Positions 36,742 to 49,741 of a DNA stretch of 64,000 nucleotides are shown piece by piece. The DNA comes from Euptelea pleiosperma (lineage: Eukaryota; Streptophyta; Magnoliopsida; Ranunculales; Eupteleaceae). The position numbers were made by a program, and so were the translations under genes. The notes below the pieces were generated by a model that saw only the letters and a program-made list of their open reading frames with translations, ran no database searches and was not told the DNA's origin. Every line of letters starts with the position of its first letter. The stretch's first letter is position 1. The DNA lies in contig CM068542.1 of the NCBI GenBank assembly GCA_035048495.1, positions 41,321,109 to 41,385,108 of the forward strand, read 5' to 3'.

Positions 36742-37789
36742 ATGGATTATTCTTTGGTTATATAATACATATATGTTAATTCAAATACAATATATAGATT
36801 TTATATTTTTTGTATTTTTTATGAATTACAATTATTTTTAATGAATTTTGTATATTTTTTGTGATTTGGACATTATATGAATTTTATTATATATGTACCC
36901 ATTATTATATATATATTTATAATAATGTAACTATAATATTATTTATATATATATATATAAATTAGTTTTATGTAACTATAAGTTTTATGTATATATATAT
37001 ATATAAGTTTTATGTAACTATAATATTATTTTTTCTATATTTTCTACATTTTTATGATTTTTAATTAATTTTATGACTTTTTGATAACTTTAATAAATTT
37101 ATTGGAATATATAACCCATTTTATAAATTTATATTAAGCCTTCTTAAATTCTCTATTTATTATTATGTTTTTATAAAATTTTATAACATTTAAAAAAAAA
37201 AATTCTATTTTCTTTTTCATATTGTCTCAGGATCACGTTGGATTGGACCATTTGACCGATCCGGATTGGCGATGGCCGATTCGACTACTGATCCCGAGAT
37301 TTTGATCCATGCTCGTAACGTCTCTTCCTTCCCTAGGTGCACCAACACATGTTCTCTAGGCCAGGAGCTGCGTTCGTTCCTACTGCAGGTAGCGACGACC
37401 TTGATCTATGACGATGGAGGTTGATCTCATTGACTCCGTGATTACATCCTCAAAGTATTTGGTGGGGTTGAAGTGGCCTCTCTCTCGTAGGTTCATCGGG
37501 GACGACTTCTCCTCATCTATCGTCATTGCTCCACTATCGAGAATTGCCTCAAAGGGCTTAAATGAGTTGTCTAAGAATGGTTGGGTCTCCGAGTTTTTTT
37601 GGTATAGGCAACATTGACAAAAAGGGTTTTGTGTGTTTGAGAGGGACGAAGTTGGGGTTTAGGGGAGCACAAGAGGTTGGGATGTGTGAGGTGGGGGCCT
37701 TTTCTTTAAAAAAAAAAGAGGAAAAAAAACTAATGTCAAATGCTTGCTTGGCTTCTGTTTGCCAGATGATACATGTCGTGCATTAAGGT

Positions 37790-38230
37790 TCTAAACTTCG
37801 ACTTCGCCTTAAACTTCGGTCAGTTAAAATTCGGAATTAATTCAGGGAAGTTCAATTCGATTTAGAGAAGTTTTGTAAAAATTTGCTAACTATAGAAGTA
37901 TGGAGAATTTATGCTAAAATGAATAAAATGATATTAATCATGCTTAGGTTGCTCTAAATGGTTGTTTTTATGAAATAACAAGTTATAAGTGTTTTATCAT
38001 GCTTGTTTATCATATCCTTAGAAATCAGTGTTTTACCAACGTTTAAATAAAAATTCTCCAAACTTCTCTAAGTCTACTGTTTACTTCGAATTAAACGAAT
38101 TAATTTGGCGAATTTTTAAGGATATGTACCAAAAAAAGGCTAAACTTCGAGAAATTAGCCGAATTTTTACTCTGTACTTTGAATTAAACGAATTAATGTT
38201 TTGGGCTCTTAGTGTACTCTCCAAATAAAC
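37790..38230 (-). mobile_element. Second, rearranged copy of the foldback family at 18918
   Basis: The plus strand begins AAGGTTCTAAACTTCGACTT, the complement of the end of the 18918-19735 element. It continues with TTGCTCTAAATGGTTGTTTT, AAGTTATAAGTGTTTTATCA and TCTCCAAACTTCTCTAAGT. It lacks much of one arm and ends at the poly-C run. Confidence 0.6.
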
Positions 38231-38231
38231 A

Positions 38232-38233
<2 letters not shown>

Positions 38234-38274
<41 letters not shown>
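38234..38274. repeat. Homopolymer run of 41 C
   Basis: Forty-one consecutive C residues between AAATAAACAAA and TCACTG. Such a long C/G homopolymer is rare in plant DNA. It could form i-motif or G-quadruplex structures, or its length could be a sequencing or assembly artefact. Confidence 0.95.
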
Positions 38275-38276
<2 letters not shown>

Positions 38277-38349
38277 ACTGCATGCATTATTAAACAACTC
38301 TCTTTTGTAACTCATGCATGTATGAAATAGGTATCAATCTACTAATTTT

Positions 38350-39372
38350 ACCCGTTATCGGGTTTCGGTTATATCAAAAACACGAGAAAGGAAAGTGAAT
38401 CAAACTCAAAATGGTGGTTGTTAAAACAACACATCTCTTCAAGTGAAGACAATGTAGATAAAACAAGAAATTTGTTATAGAAGAACTTGAAAGGAAACAA
38501 ACAATTTCAATAATGCCGACAAAAAAAAAATACAATAATTTCAATGATTGTTGAATTCTTGATAAAGGAGGTTCTCGTACAAATGAGGGGTAGCCACTAA
38601 GAAGTCCAAAGTATTGGATGAAATCCAAGTTGGCTAGTTCATCAATGAACTGGTCATTCTTTCATAGATCAATAACAGACACATAATGAAGTTGTTAGGG
38701 TAGCCTAGAGATAGAAGTTGCCTTACTAGTTTATGAATTTGTCCAACGGAACACTCTCATACCATTAATCCCGATGAGGGCCATGTGGCATCGATTTTTT
38801 GAAAAATCAATTAAGGATTGCCGTTGAAATTGCTAGAGCACTTACTTATTTGCATTTGATAGCTTCCTTTTTAATGTTTCACTGAGACATCATCTTGCAA
38901 TATCCTCTTAGATGAAAAGTTTAGGACTTTAAGGTTAAAGTGTCTAACTTTGGAATTTCACAGGAAATGACCCCGTTGGTAAAAGTCGCTTGTTTACATC
39001 ATTGCAAGGGACATTTGAGTATTTGGATCTGGGGTACTTTCATTTACATTAATTCACTGAAAAAAGTGATGTTTATAGCTTTGGAGTAGTTCTTGTGGAG
39101 CTCTTAAACAAGGAAGATGCACTTTCTTCAACTAGATTTAAAGGAGAAGTTTGGCTATATTTTAAATTTTCGATGAAAGAGAATAATTTATTTCAAGTTT
39201 TGGAGGCTCGAGTAGTAAATGAAGGGGACAAAGAGGAGCTTTTGGATGTGGGCTAAGCTTACAAAGAGTTGCATAATCATGAAAGTGTGGCTTTTGGATG
39301 TGACTATAAAAGAAGTTGCGGCATATCTTGAAGAGTTAAGAAGATTTCAAAAGCATCTACGGAAACCAGGTT
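38350..39372 (+). pseudogene. Decayed wall-associated-kinase-like receptor kinase (intracellular part)
   Basis: Across three frames the translation follows a WAK-like kinase from just after the membrane segment to the C-terminus. In order: LLKQHISSSEDNVDKT; VATKKSKVLDE with INELVILSQINNR; EVALLVYEFV; QGTFEYLDLGYF; FTEKSDVYSFGVVLVELL; LFQVLEARVVNEG; DVTIKEVAAYLEELRRFQKH. Stops and frameshifts occur throughout, and the HRDVKSSN catalytic loop and DFG region are unrecognisable, so it cannot be active. The extracellular domain is not found upstream, where the poly-C run and a repeat lie. Confidence 0.85.
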
Positions 39373-42300
39373 CTTTGTCTCTTTCTCTGGGTTTTAATAT
39401 TCTCGGCCATATTGTTTTTATTAATGATGATGTCGTTTATGGCGATTCAGGTGCAGTAGGAGCAACAAATGGAATTGCATGATCTCCATCGGAACTGTTT
39501 TTGTGGAAGAGGAGTAACTAATGCACAGAAGATTCCATAAGCAAGTGGCAATAACCTTACACTTCATAGGAAATGTTTGAAAAATGCTGCAGCACATGCT
39601 TGTTAATTACCTAGCTTTACTTGAGTTTTTAATGATTACCATATTGTTTTCTTTTTAACACCCTTCTTAGACTTGGTAAAGACTTTACTAGTTTGCTTGC
39701 AATTGCTCAATTAGATTTCATGTCGTGCTTGCTGGTGGACCCATGCTCCTCTTTTCTCTGTTGCTAGAGGATGGATGGTCAAGATGTCTAACCCAATAAG
39801 GGCTCACAAAATTAAAATATTCATCAGTAGGAGCTGACAATTCTCACCCCACTGCTCCAGAGGGATCTACTGTTATTAGCTTGTCCAAATACAGCAATCC
39901 CTCTGGTGCATACTTTGCATGATCTGTCTCTTAAAAGATCAAGTGGCTCGTCTAGTCATTTCCTTGCGACTGCGACATTTGAATCTCAAGGGCAAGGAAT
40001 CTAACAAGGACACTATGGTTTTTGAAAATATTGCGGTGTTGGACACACATATTGGGCCTGCACAGAGACATTTATCCAAAACTTCAAATAAATCTTAATT
40101 TATCAAACATCTTTGTTTTCATCCATTATTTATGTACCACTGTTTTCAGCTTTTAAGTGTGTTCCAATTTCTCTTGATATATAATTTCTATACTAAATAC
40201 TCGTACAAGTGAAAAATACTTTGAAATATGTATGTTATTATATTAATGTTGGGTTTGTCAGGACCACTGTCTGAGACCAATATATGTTCGTGTCCAAGTA
40301 ACTTCCAAATATGAAGATAAACACATTTTTTGAGAAGGTTACTCTATTTTCCATGACCTTGATCACTTCTATTTTCAACTACTTCAACGCTGTTACAATT
40401 AATCAAACCATGGGGCCTCTATTTTTGAATAGGAAATAATACAACTCCTATATGGTACAGATCTAGAGATTATGACTGCAATCAAACATGGATATATTTT
40501 GATGGTAAAGAAGATGATTAATCCAATTTGGCATATCTCCTCAAGGAATAGAACTTTGGAACTTTCAACAATTGTCAGTGGAATTGAACAAATCCATGAA
40601 TTTTAATCGGGGAAAGGATACTCTTGATCTTCAGGGTGAAAGGGCAACATTTTCTCCCGAGTATTTTTAAATTTGAGATGCTTATGAGTTTCCATATGCG
40701 TCTACATCCTGCATCAAAACATTGGAAGAGTAATAATATTAAGACCAACCACACGTGCAAAATTATGCCAACTGATATTGCTATGTTCAACACTGATAAC
40801 TCAGACACTTCAAAATGGATGATGTACCCATGTCAGACACTTCATTTTTTAACTGTCAATGCCGTGTCTATGATGTATCCTGGCCATGTCTAGCATAACA
40901 TAGCCTCTTGGGAACCTTGATCTAGAAAGAAGAGGAAGAATCAATATACCCCTGATACATTCCTAATACTCTGAAAAGGGCTTAAAATCAGTGTGTGAAG
41001 GACCATGGTCTCAGAAAACTAGTTCCCTGAGAAACTGCACTGGTTAAGTGATGATGTTTCAGCTAAGTTCATTTCTTAGTGGTACAACCAATGAAACTAA
41101 AGGTACCAGCTGCTGCATGCTCTGCAAGTATTTTTGATATTCAAGCTAAAGAACATATACATTCTACTTAAATTTGTTTCATTTATAATTACACACCTTG
41201 GACTTCCTTATTATTTTCATCTCCTGTTATCCTTGCCTTCTGCAGGACCTGAAACTTGCAAAAGAAAGTATCGGTATTTTGTTCTAGTTGTGGTCAAGCC
41301 TTAGCTCGATTGAATGGGGCTCATACTTGCAATCTTGAGTCACAGTTTTAAATCCCAGATTATCTACCAAAAAGGGAAAAGAGGAAGATGGAAAAAGGAA
41401 ATATTTTGGTCTAGTTATAGAAGGGCAACAATGTCAAATCCATTTTAAGCTGATACCTTTGACAGACTTTCCAAATGCTTTCTCATCCTCCTTTTTATAA
41501 GGCCTCTGGTGCATTGATGATACAATCTTGTCAGCCCAAAGGAGTAGGGAATCCAGGGATTATGGCTTAACTGATTTTTAGAAAATCCAAAAAGAAAATG
41601 TCTTGACATGATACTTCACATAGGCGTAGAAATTCAGTAGACTCCAAACGGTCGTATCCAGGTTTGAACCTTCAACACGATGTTAAAAAATATCTATAGT
41701 TTTGTCATGTGAAGCTGTATTAGACCAAGCCCAGTCCTGCACCTTCTGCCCGTTGGGCTTTTATCTGCTCCTCTTAAAAAGTTAAACCAGATTGTTGAAG
41801 TTCTCTTAGTCAATAAATAGGAATTGCAAGCCTAGTGTGTACCTCAAGAGACAATCATTGGTGCTCAAATCTTGGAAAGGCTCACCTCTCAACTCTGGAG
41901 GAGGAATGTGTTGTTCGATTCAGTCCTCTCAATACTATCAATCAAGAAAAATATGATAGTTGCCAATTAATATTATCCATGAACCTGAAATAAAGCTGGT
42001 GCAATTAGGACATCTGAGTCATCTCTAAAGTGCATGGGAAATACTGCAGTGATCTTTTCTGGCTGTGCGACACAGATTAAATCATTTTCACATAAGTCAC
42101 TGGGGAGTTGCATAAGCCAAATTGTAGTATTATTGTATCAATCAGAATCAAAAGTGAATGGGGGTTCTGCTGTTTTTCATGGTATGAACTTCAAATATTT
42201 TCTTTTTGTCGGCACTTGTGCCCCAAAACAATTGCTTCACATGGAAAGTGTTACGAAGGAACTGTCATACAGAACACTGGATTGGAGCGTTGACCAATTT

Positions 42301-44107
42301 GGGCCCAAAGACCGAACTACAAGCTTCTGGCAGGGGATACTTATGTTAAATTTAATAAGTTGTGATAAAAATAAGTTGTGACCTTTTCTCGCTTAAAATG
42401 GAAATTCATGGTTATTGCTGTATTTCTCATTGAATTGCTTGTCTCTTTCTAGTTTTCATTGAGCATGTGTTGTATTTCTAGTTTTAATTAAGCCTGCGTT
42501 GTATTTCTATTTTTATTGAGCATGCCTTACAAATTAAATATGATAGAAATGATGAAAATACCAGCCTGACAACAAAGAAAGGCTCTCATGGGTGATATAT
42601 AAGTTTTATGGGATTGTACATCCCATGCGAGGTATCTTGGGAACCAAGATTCCACAACATCTCTTTCAGCTGTGAACTCAGTATCACTGCTTGCAACGCG
42701 GAATGTCTGTCATTACCTTTGAGCAATCTTCTGAAACAATACACATACAGATAAACATTAGAACAAAAAAAAATCCCTAATCAGATGGAGGTTATTTTCC
42801 TCTCTTTGAACAATTGCAATCCTATTATATGTCAAGTTTTTTCACCATGAATATCAGAAGTCTACAATAATGAAAGACTTGAAGACACTGAATATCTGTA
42901 AGTAATCTAGACTGTTGGCAGCAGACTAACAAAGACATTTAAGACCATGAAGGCCAGAGAAGTTTTAAGTAGGTCTAGATTTTATTTCTTAAATACAACT
43001 ATTATAATATTTTCTTATTTTTTATTCAAGTTTTGAAGACATGATTTGATGGAAGATGTAGCTTTGAAATAGAGTTTAAAGGTGAAATAGTATTTCATGT
43101 TGCCGACCCCAAACATTTGGGATAAGGTATAGGTGATGAATTTGGAAGTAGAGGAAGAATAAAACGTTGCTTGTTTGTGATTAGGGAGGATTAAAAGAGC
43201 TATTATTAGACTATAAGTAGAAGTGACTGTTGTTCATAATTTCCCCTTCAGTATCCACAACACTTTTAGACATTTAAAATTTACGACCATAATACAATGA
43301 TCTGTCATTCCTACCTGGTGAGAAAAGAACTCGGCATAGAGTTTGACTACCATACTGCAGCATTCCTTTCTCCATGATAGCTTCTCTTTAGTTTCTTTTC
43401 ACATCATCCACACTCCTGAAACTTTAGTGCTCATCCTTTTAGTTCTTACGCCATGTATGCTATCTATTGTACGACCAAAACCAAATCTTTTATATCAAAC
43501 TTGCTCTAACTTACAACTAAAAAAAATTGTATATACACGTTGCTTAGTTGTGTATAACGTTTCTAACATATTATGGACAAGATTGACCATTGTGCTGCTT
43601 TTTATCCCTACCCAAGGGGATCAGCATCTCTCACATAACACACGTCTATTTCTAGTACATAGATTGGAAGAATAAACACTGAATAAATGCCCAAAGGAGG
43701 TGATTGTAAAAATAGAAACACATGTTCGAGATGGAGCTAGTGTGTGTAAGAGAACAAATATATAGGACTGTAATTTCAGCACACAAAAAAGAAAAGAACT
43801 AGGACCTTTCGGTTACTATCGATTTCGGGTCTTTTTTGTTCTGGTTGTGAGATTGCTAGTCCAAGAACCAAAATAATCGGTTCCAGTTCCTCTCGGGTAT
43901 TGGTTCCACGAGTACAAATTGACACCCCTAGGTCTGACTCTTCTGAACGAGTAAATATGTTTAAACCCAAGTTGATTTGATTTTAGTCTGTAAAACAATA
44001 ATATAGTGCACACGTATATTTTATGTGCGTCCTTTATGATTAATCCTGCATTTATTGAAAACACCTCAACTCATCTTCAACACAGCTGAACATGATGTCC
44101 TTATTAG
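39373..44107. other. Intergenic region, mostly unrecognised
   Basis: No gene is recognised on either strand. An open frame at 42034-42381 (115 codons) has no identifiable domain and no codon or composition support. 43090-43160 is an RTE LINE tail (separate entry). Most of the rest is AT-rich, non-repetitive within this window. Confidence 0.5.
43090..43160 (+). mobile_element. RTE-type LINE 3' end fragment
   Basis: Contains GTTGCCGACCCCAAACATTT followed by GGGATAAGGTATAGGTGATG, the standard end of plant RTE LINEs, here in plus orientation with a short TGATG tail. No reading frame is recognisable upstream. Confidence 0.6.
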
Positions 44108-45260
44108 ATGGCGGACCCTTATGATGAGAACTCACGAAAAAGAAAGATTGTTCCTGTAGGTGTTGCTCATGCTGCAGTTGCAACTACAGCGTACATACTG
44201 AGAGAGCCGTATGTAAATAAATATGCTGAATGGAGGGGAAATATATGGAGTCTATTGTGGTTAACGATAAGAAGTGTCCTAGGAATTTGCAGATGGGGAT
44301 GGATGCATTCCATCAATTGTATGCACTGATCAAGGAGAATGATGTCTTGAAAGACAAAAAATATTCCAATTAGAGGAAATGCTAATGAGGGTTTCTGTAC
44401 TTGATCAGACAACGTACGGTATTAGCGTATTGAGGCTCAATTTTATTGATCTGGAGAACCAATCGGCCGACAGTGAACTGAAACGTTGTCGGCTGTCCTA
44501 AGTTTGTACAAATGCTTGGTGGCAGATCTTGTAGAAACCATCCATCGGGGCACAACCCAACCAGAAATTAGTATTGACTCCCGATTCGAAGCTTATTTTA
44601 AGGTAAACATAGCTATTTATATATGTTAGATTATCATTTAAGTGGGGTTTATCAAATGTAGGAACAATTTTTGGGATTGTGTGGGAGCACTAGATATGAA
44701 ACACATTATTTCGATCATGCCGGAAGAGGAACATGTCAGATTTATAGGTTGAAAAACTAGGACCACATGGAATGTGTTGGTAGCGTGCCAATTCAACTTC
44801 ACTTGTGTTCTTATCGCTTGGGAAAACACTGCACATGATCAGAAAGTGTTGGGTAATGCTTGTACGTGGTTTAAACGATTCATTGTCCCACCTAATAGAC
44901 AACAGATTTCTTGAGTTGATTATATTCTTGAATATAACATATTAGAGTTGTTGATGATAATCTTTAAATGATTCTCTTATAGGAAGATACTACCTTGTGG
45001 ATGTTGGATACGCGCTATTACATGAATGAGCATAGAGGTCGCATTCTTGAGAATAAGAGAGAATTAGTTAACATGTGACATGCAAGCCTTAGAAATGCAA
45101 TTAAGAGCTTTTGGGGAGGTGTCCGATGTTGTTTGCTGGTTCATTCTACCCATTCAAGACACAAGTGAAAATAGCCATGGCATGTTTTGTATTACACAAT
45201 CACGTTGTGGTAGTTGATTCAAATGATCAACTGTTAGAAGAAGTTGACCAAAAACTTTAA
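44108..45260 (+). pseudogene. PIF/Harbinger transposase, broken
   Basis: Opens with an ATG (44108) and an intact N-terminal stretch (MADPYDENSRKRKIVPVG). Family motifs then appear across frames: MGMDAFHQLYALIKEN, DCVGALDMKHI (44675 on, the DCVGAIDGTH-type first Asp block), NVLVACQFNFT, VLIAWENTAHDQKVL, FIVPPNRQ, LRNAIKSFWG and a C-terminal AMACFVLHNHVVV (LHN-type) motif. DDE-type harbinger transposases have these in the same order. At least four frameshifts or stops make it non-functional. Confidence 0.85.
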
Positions 45261-45561
45261 GCATCAACTGGAGATCAAGAAGGACCAAATACATTTGTTC
45301 AAACCCAACCAACAGTTAGAGAGAAGGACAAATTAGGTGGGTCTAATTTAGGGATGTAATGACCCAACAAAGAAGAAATATGTCATAAATAGTTGCTTTT
45401 GATTGTAAATGCATGGTAATATGCCTTAAATAGTTGCCTTTGATAATAAATGTTCTTATTATTTGAAGTATGGATGTTGAGACTATTTGCATGGTTTAAT
45501 ATTATGTCATTTGTCTTTATATTTGTTTTAATATTTACTTGATGTTTAATTTTAGCAGCAA

Positions 45562-46469
45562 TAGCCATGGATCACATGGGGGCATAATTAGGAGTAGAAA
45601 GCAATGGCAAGGGGAAGAAGACATGTCTAATGTGGGATTGTGCCATGGATAATGTCCTCATTGACACATTACTGGAACAAGAAAGACAAGGTTTTTAAAA
45701 AAATGATGACTTTTGGGACCCCTGCGTGTAGAAGACTGAAGCTATTTTCCAGAAGACTAAAAAAGAAATAACAAAGGTACATATTGAGAGTCGATTACGT
45801 ACCACGAAGGCTGAATATATGACTTTTCTTGAATTGAAAGTAAGAGTGGGTTGGGGTGGGATCCAGTTAAGTAAATTGTAACTGCACCCGAAGAGAAGTA
45901 GGATGAGATCTTTGCGGATCGAGGCAAGTATACTTTTAATATTCTATGATTTTTTTTTTCAATGTAGGCATAGTGTCATCATACTTTGAATCTTATGGTA
46001 CATGTATGTTTTCAGAAATCCGAAGAAAATCTCTATAAGCATATTGGAGTAGGGGCTGAAGTTGGGGATTTCAGCAATTTGCCGATCATGATGCTATTGG
46101 GAACCTTATTGGTGGGTTCGATTGCTTAGATGTTGAAAAGATCGAAAGTGAAGATGGTTTGTCGAGAGTAGGGAGGACCCAAACTTGGAAGATATTGAAG
46201 GTGTTAGCATGTCAACTGCAGCTGCCACTAAGAGGCCATCACCTTCTACAGAGAAAAGAAAACATGTTAAAAAGTCACGCTATGTTGATAAAGTGAAGAA
46301 AATGATACAAGGTCTGCACGGTGAATTGGCGCATCTCAGACTGGCCATGGATTCTATGTCAATTGGAGTAAAATTGCAAGGGGAGATGATGAAGGCTGAG
46401 GGGTTCGTTCAACAAGGCGTATCTGAAAGCTGCATTTGGAATCTTAAGGAGGGATTCGATGGAGAATAA
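45562..46469 (+). pseudogene. Myb/SANT-like companion ORF of the Harbinger element, broken
   Basis: Starts near a SRKQWQGEED-like SANT opening, then ESRLRTTKAEYMTFLELK, GLGWDPVK and DEIFADRGKYTF. This follows the Myb/SANT-like domain proteins that accompany plant PIF/Harbinger transposases. An intron-like gap follows, then the open frame 46185-46469 with a Lys-rich segment (STEKRKHVKKSRYVDKVKKM). The first half carries many stops. The pair of ORFs in the same orientation, 0.3 kb apart, is the normal two-gene layout of such elements. Confidence 0.75.
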
Positions 46470-46601
46470 AATATTCATTTTTTCATTTTAACTGATGAGG
46501 CACAAGGGAGACAAAAGATATTGGAGGGACTACGTGAGAAAAATTGGTGATGTGTAGGAGAATGTTTTGTGGAACTTGATGATATTTACAGAGTAAAACT
46601 G

Positions 46602-46925
46602 TGATGCACACAATATGAGCCAGGTTGCACACTCTTAGAGGACTCTGACCGTATGGATGTTTGGCCAATCCTTAGGTGGACCTACATACCAAAAATCAGC
46701 ATGATTAGTGATTTCTAGGCATTGGATTGGAGTTATTTTCATGGGTTGATTTTAATCATGGAATTTTGAGTATTGTTGACCATTATTTAAGGTACAAAAA
46801 TACAAAGGTTTGCAATCACTAATCAGGCTGATTTTTGGTATGTAGGTCCACCTAAGGATTGGCCAAACATCCATACGGTCAGAGTCCTCTAAGAGTGTGC
46901 CACCTGGCTCATATTGCGTGCTATC
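46602..46925. mobile_element. Foldback MITE family A
   Basis: Long inverted arms. The left has CAATATGAGCCAGGTTGCACAC, AGAGGACTCTGACCGTATGG, ATGTTTGGCCAATCCTTAGG and CATGATTAGTGATTTCTAGG. The right repeats these as complements up to CACCTGGCTCATATTGCG. About 120 bp per arm pair almost perfectly around a short AT-rich centre. It lies just downstream of the Harbinger remnant. Confidence 0.88.
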
Positions 46926-48374
46926 ATCGGCCTCGATGACAACGTCCCATCATCATGTTTACTCCTATGTACAATATATTTTGAACTTGTTTTATGAAAA
47001 GATGCTTGTCGATAGAATACTCTTAATCCTAAAAGTATGGATGATGGACATAAAGTATTCATTGGTTGTTGATATCAAAAATTTCTTTATATCTTATTGT
47101 TGTAGTGAATTTTTTTTTTTTAATATTATGGTTGACAGGTTAGATAGTAAATTGAGTGGGACCCACTCGATTTTTTTCACATTTCTTATTTGGACACTAT
47201 GATTTCAATTGTGGGGCCTACACAACCATAAAAGACACGTTGGATTGATAAGAAAGTAATGATTTATCATATTTTGGCAACGCATAGACAAACCAACCAA
47301 CCAAACCTCTTAACAGGCCGGACCGCGGGCGAGCCACGGACCAAAGCTCAAAGCCCACGGACTGGAACCGACCGTTGACACCCTTACTCTCCACTCAACA
47401 GTCTTAAGTCTTAAAAAAAAACATCACAACATTGTTTTCAATTTTTGATTTTAAAAGTTCTGATTGAAAATGTTGTTGGTGTTTGTTAGCGTAGTTGTAA
47501 GTGGAGAGGCACTAGTCATCACTTTTTTCCAATTTTTTTAATTTTTACTTTTTTTTTTCCAAAACTGCCCTAAAATATCTAATACATGTTGAATTAAAAA
47601 TAAGGACATTTTGGTCATTGTAAAATACTTTTTTGCAAAAAAAATTCTCCTCTTTTTTCATTTTTAATGGCTCGAGCTGTACAATTGGGGTTTAAGGGAT
47701 AGAAGATAATAACAAAACTTTAAAAAAATGGTAGAAATTACTAAAAATGATGAGGGTATTTCTGTAAAAGTGAAAACCAACTTGAGTTTAATTTCCCTAT
47801 TTTCCATTTCAACTTTAGTTTTAAATCTGCTTTATACAAAAATACCGACCATTAAGTCTCCTCTACAAAACTTGAGACACATTACTTCAAACGTGGGCCC
47901 AATAAGACCTATTTTGTGGTTACCGCCCAATTTTTTGTTAAATACTTACAATACCATCCGTCTTACTAGCAATGTCAATTTGATTTGAGATGAGGCAACA
48001 ACATCAGTTTGATTTGATATGAGGCTAATGTACAATGTCCTATTTCAGTCTCATATTCTCTCTTCTTCAGTTTTTCTTCCGTCTTCCTCATGTTTCCCTT
48101 CATTTCTCCTCCATTTTCTATGCAGCTCATTTATCGCCATTTGCTCTATTGAAGGAAGGAAGCAACCCTCATAGTTTCCTCCATTTTACCTGTACGCAAG
48201 CTGTGTATTTCTCCACTGAGGAAGGTGAAGAAGGTTTTTTCAATAACTATTTTGGTTTAGTTTGTGAAGAAGAAGAAATCTTCAAGGTGTTGATCATGTT
48301 CAACCTTCTCTAATCACCTATTTTCTAACACTACAACCTTCTCTTGAGTTTTTAGTTCAATTTTGTTCACGAAC
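46926..48374. other. Intergenic region, nothing recognised
   Basis: AT-rich sequence with short open frames (46897-47202, 47728-47988, 48035-48313) that show no protein-like features. A CT-rich segment runs from about 48035 to 48130. Confidence 0.5.
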
Positions 48375-49230
48375 ATCTGGATGAATCAGTACCATGTTGA
48401 ACCAGTACCACTTTCAATATATTCAACAAATTGGTTGAATAACTACTATTTTTCATGATGTCTGTCTTTGTTTCCAATTTGAGTACTGAGCTCAACTTCG
48501 TTGAACCACTAACACAGTTAGACTATAAAGAAGAAATGATGGGAAAATTATCTCAACGAAGAAGAATTCCTCTAATAACGGTGAAACGAATAATTTTTTT
48601 TTCAAAAGAATCACTCAACTTGGTTGAACTAGTACCATTTGTTTCTTGTTGAGTATTGAACTCAACTTGATCGAACTAGTAATACAGTGAGACAATGATG
48701 AGAAAATATATCTCAACAAAGAGGAATCGTTGTAACAATGGTGAAATTGAATTTTTTTTTTTCAAAGAAACTGCTTAACTTAGTTGAACCAATATCATTT
48801 TCACAAAACTTGTATTTTTTTCCAACTTGAGTATTGAGCACAACTTAGTTGAATAACAATTACAATTAAATGATAATGAAGAGATGGTGGGAAAATGCAC
48901 AACGAAGAGGAATCCTTGTAACAATGAAACAAACAATTTTTTTTAAGGAACTGCTCAACTTGGTTGAATTAGTACTATTTTCATGAATCCGATATTTTGT
49001 TTTCAGTTTAAGTATTAAACTCTAAAACTTACAAGCAAAGCTTCATTTCTCTGACTATTTCTATTTTATAAGGCATGTCTAAAGCTCCACTTCACTTTGA
49101 ATACCATCTTAATCCATCTTGATAATTTATTTCAAGTTTGAGTATTGAGCTCAAACTGGTTGAACCAATACCATTTTCAGTGAATTGATTAAACTTGTTA
49201 TAACACTAACAATGGTGAAACAGATGTCAA
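48375..49230. repeat. Degenerate tandem array, four to five units of ~160-220 bp
   Basis: Each unit carries in order TCAACTTGGTTGAACTAGTACC, a TTTCCAATTTGAGTATTGAGCTC-like part, ATGATGGGAAAAT, CTCAACGAAGAGGAATCC, AACAATGGTGAAA and a T-run before the next unit. Unit starts lie near 48387, 48611, 48771, 48951 and 49150. The inverted pair GTTGAAC/GTTCAAC-like words gives local hairpin potential. It lies downstream of the ATPD stop codon. Confidence 0.7.
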
Positions 49231-49741
49231 AAATATTTTAAAGTGATTAAGTCTTCAGACGTTGTAAACGAGAAATCGTGCTGTTGTCAATCAACGATAA
49301 GGACATTATCGTCTTTTCATTCTGATTTTGAACAGATTCAAAAATAAAAGTAATCAAAGAAGACTCCTCCTTCCATCTTTTGATAAAACAATATCAATTA
49401 GTACCAATTTTTTTTTTCTTTGGCTTGAATAGTCCGGTCGAGCCAACACCACGGACCTTGTGGTAATTTCCCGAGTAAAAAATATCTCTTACATTTAGTC
49501 ATTTATATTTATATTTAAAAAAATAAGAATACATAGGAGAAATCAGAAATCAATAGAAGCCTAGCGGTCTTGCTTGCCCAAAAAAAAAATGGAGAATTTT
49601 GATGGTACAATGACTATTTTACCCCTGATTCAGCCAAATCTTCTCCGACTAACCAAATAAACTTTTACAAATACTTGACAATAAATCAAAATCAAATCGA
49701 AAGGACTCTCACCGTTTCGATCCGATCGTGCAACCAAGATC

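Noticed and set aside
42034..42381. Open frame of 115 codons on the plus strand
   Set aside because: No domain, no splice-site or composition support, no paralogue in the window; consistent with chance.
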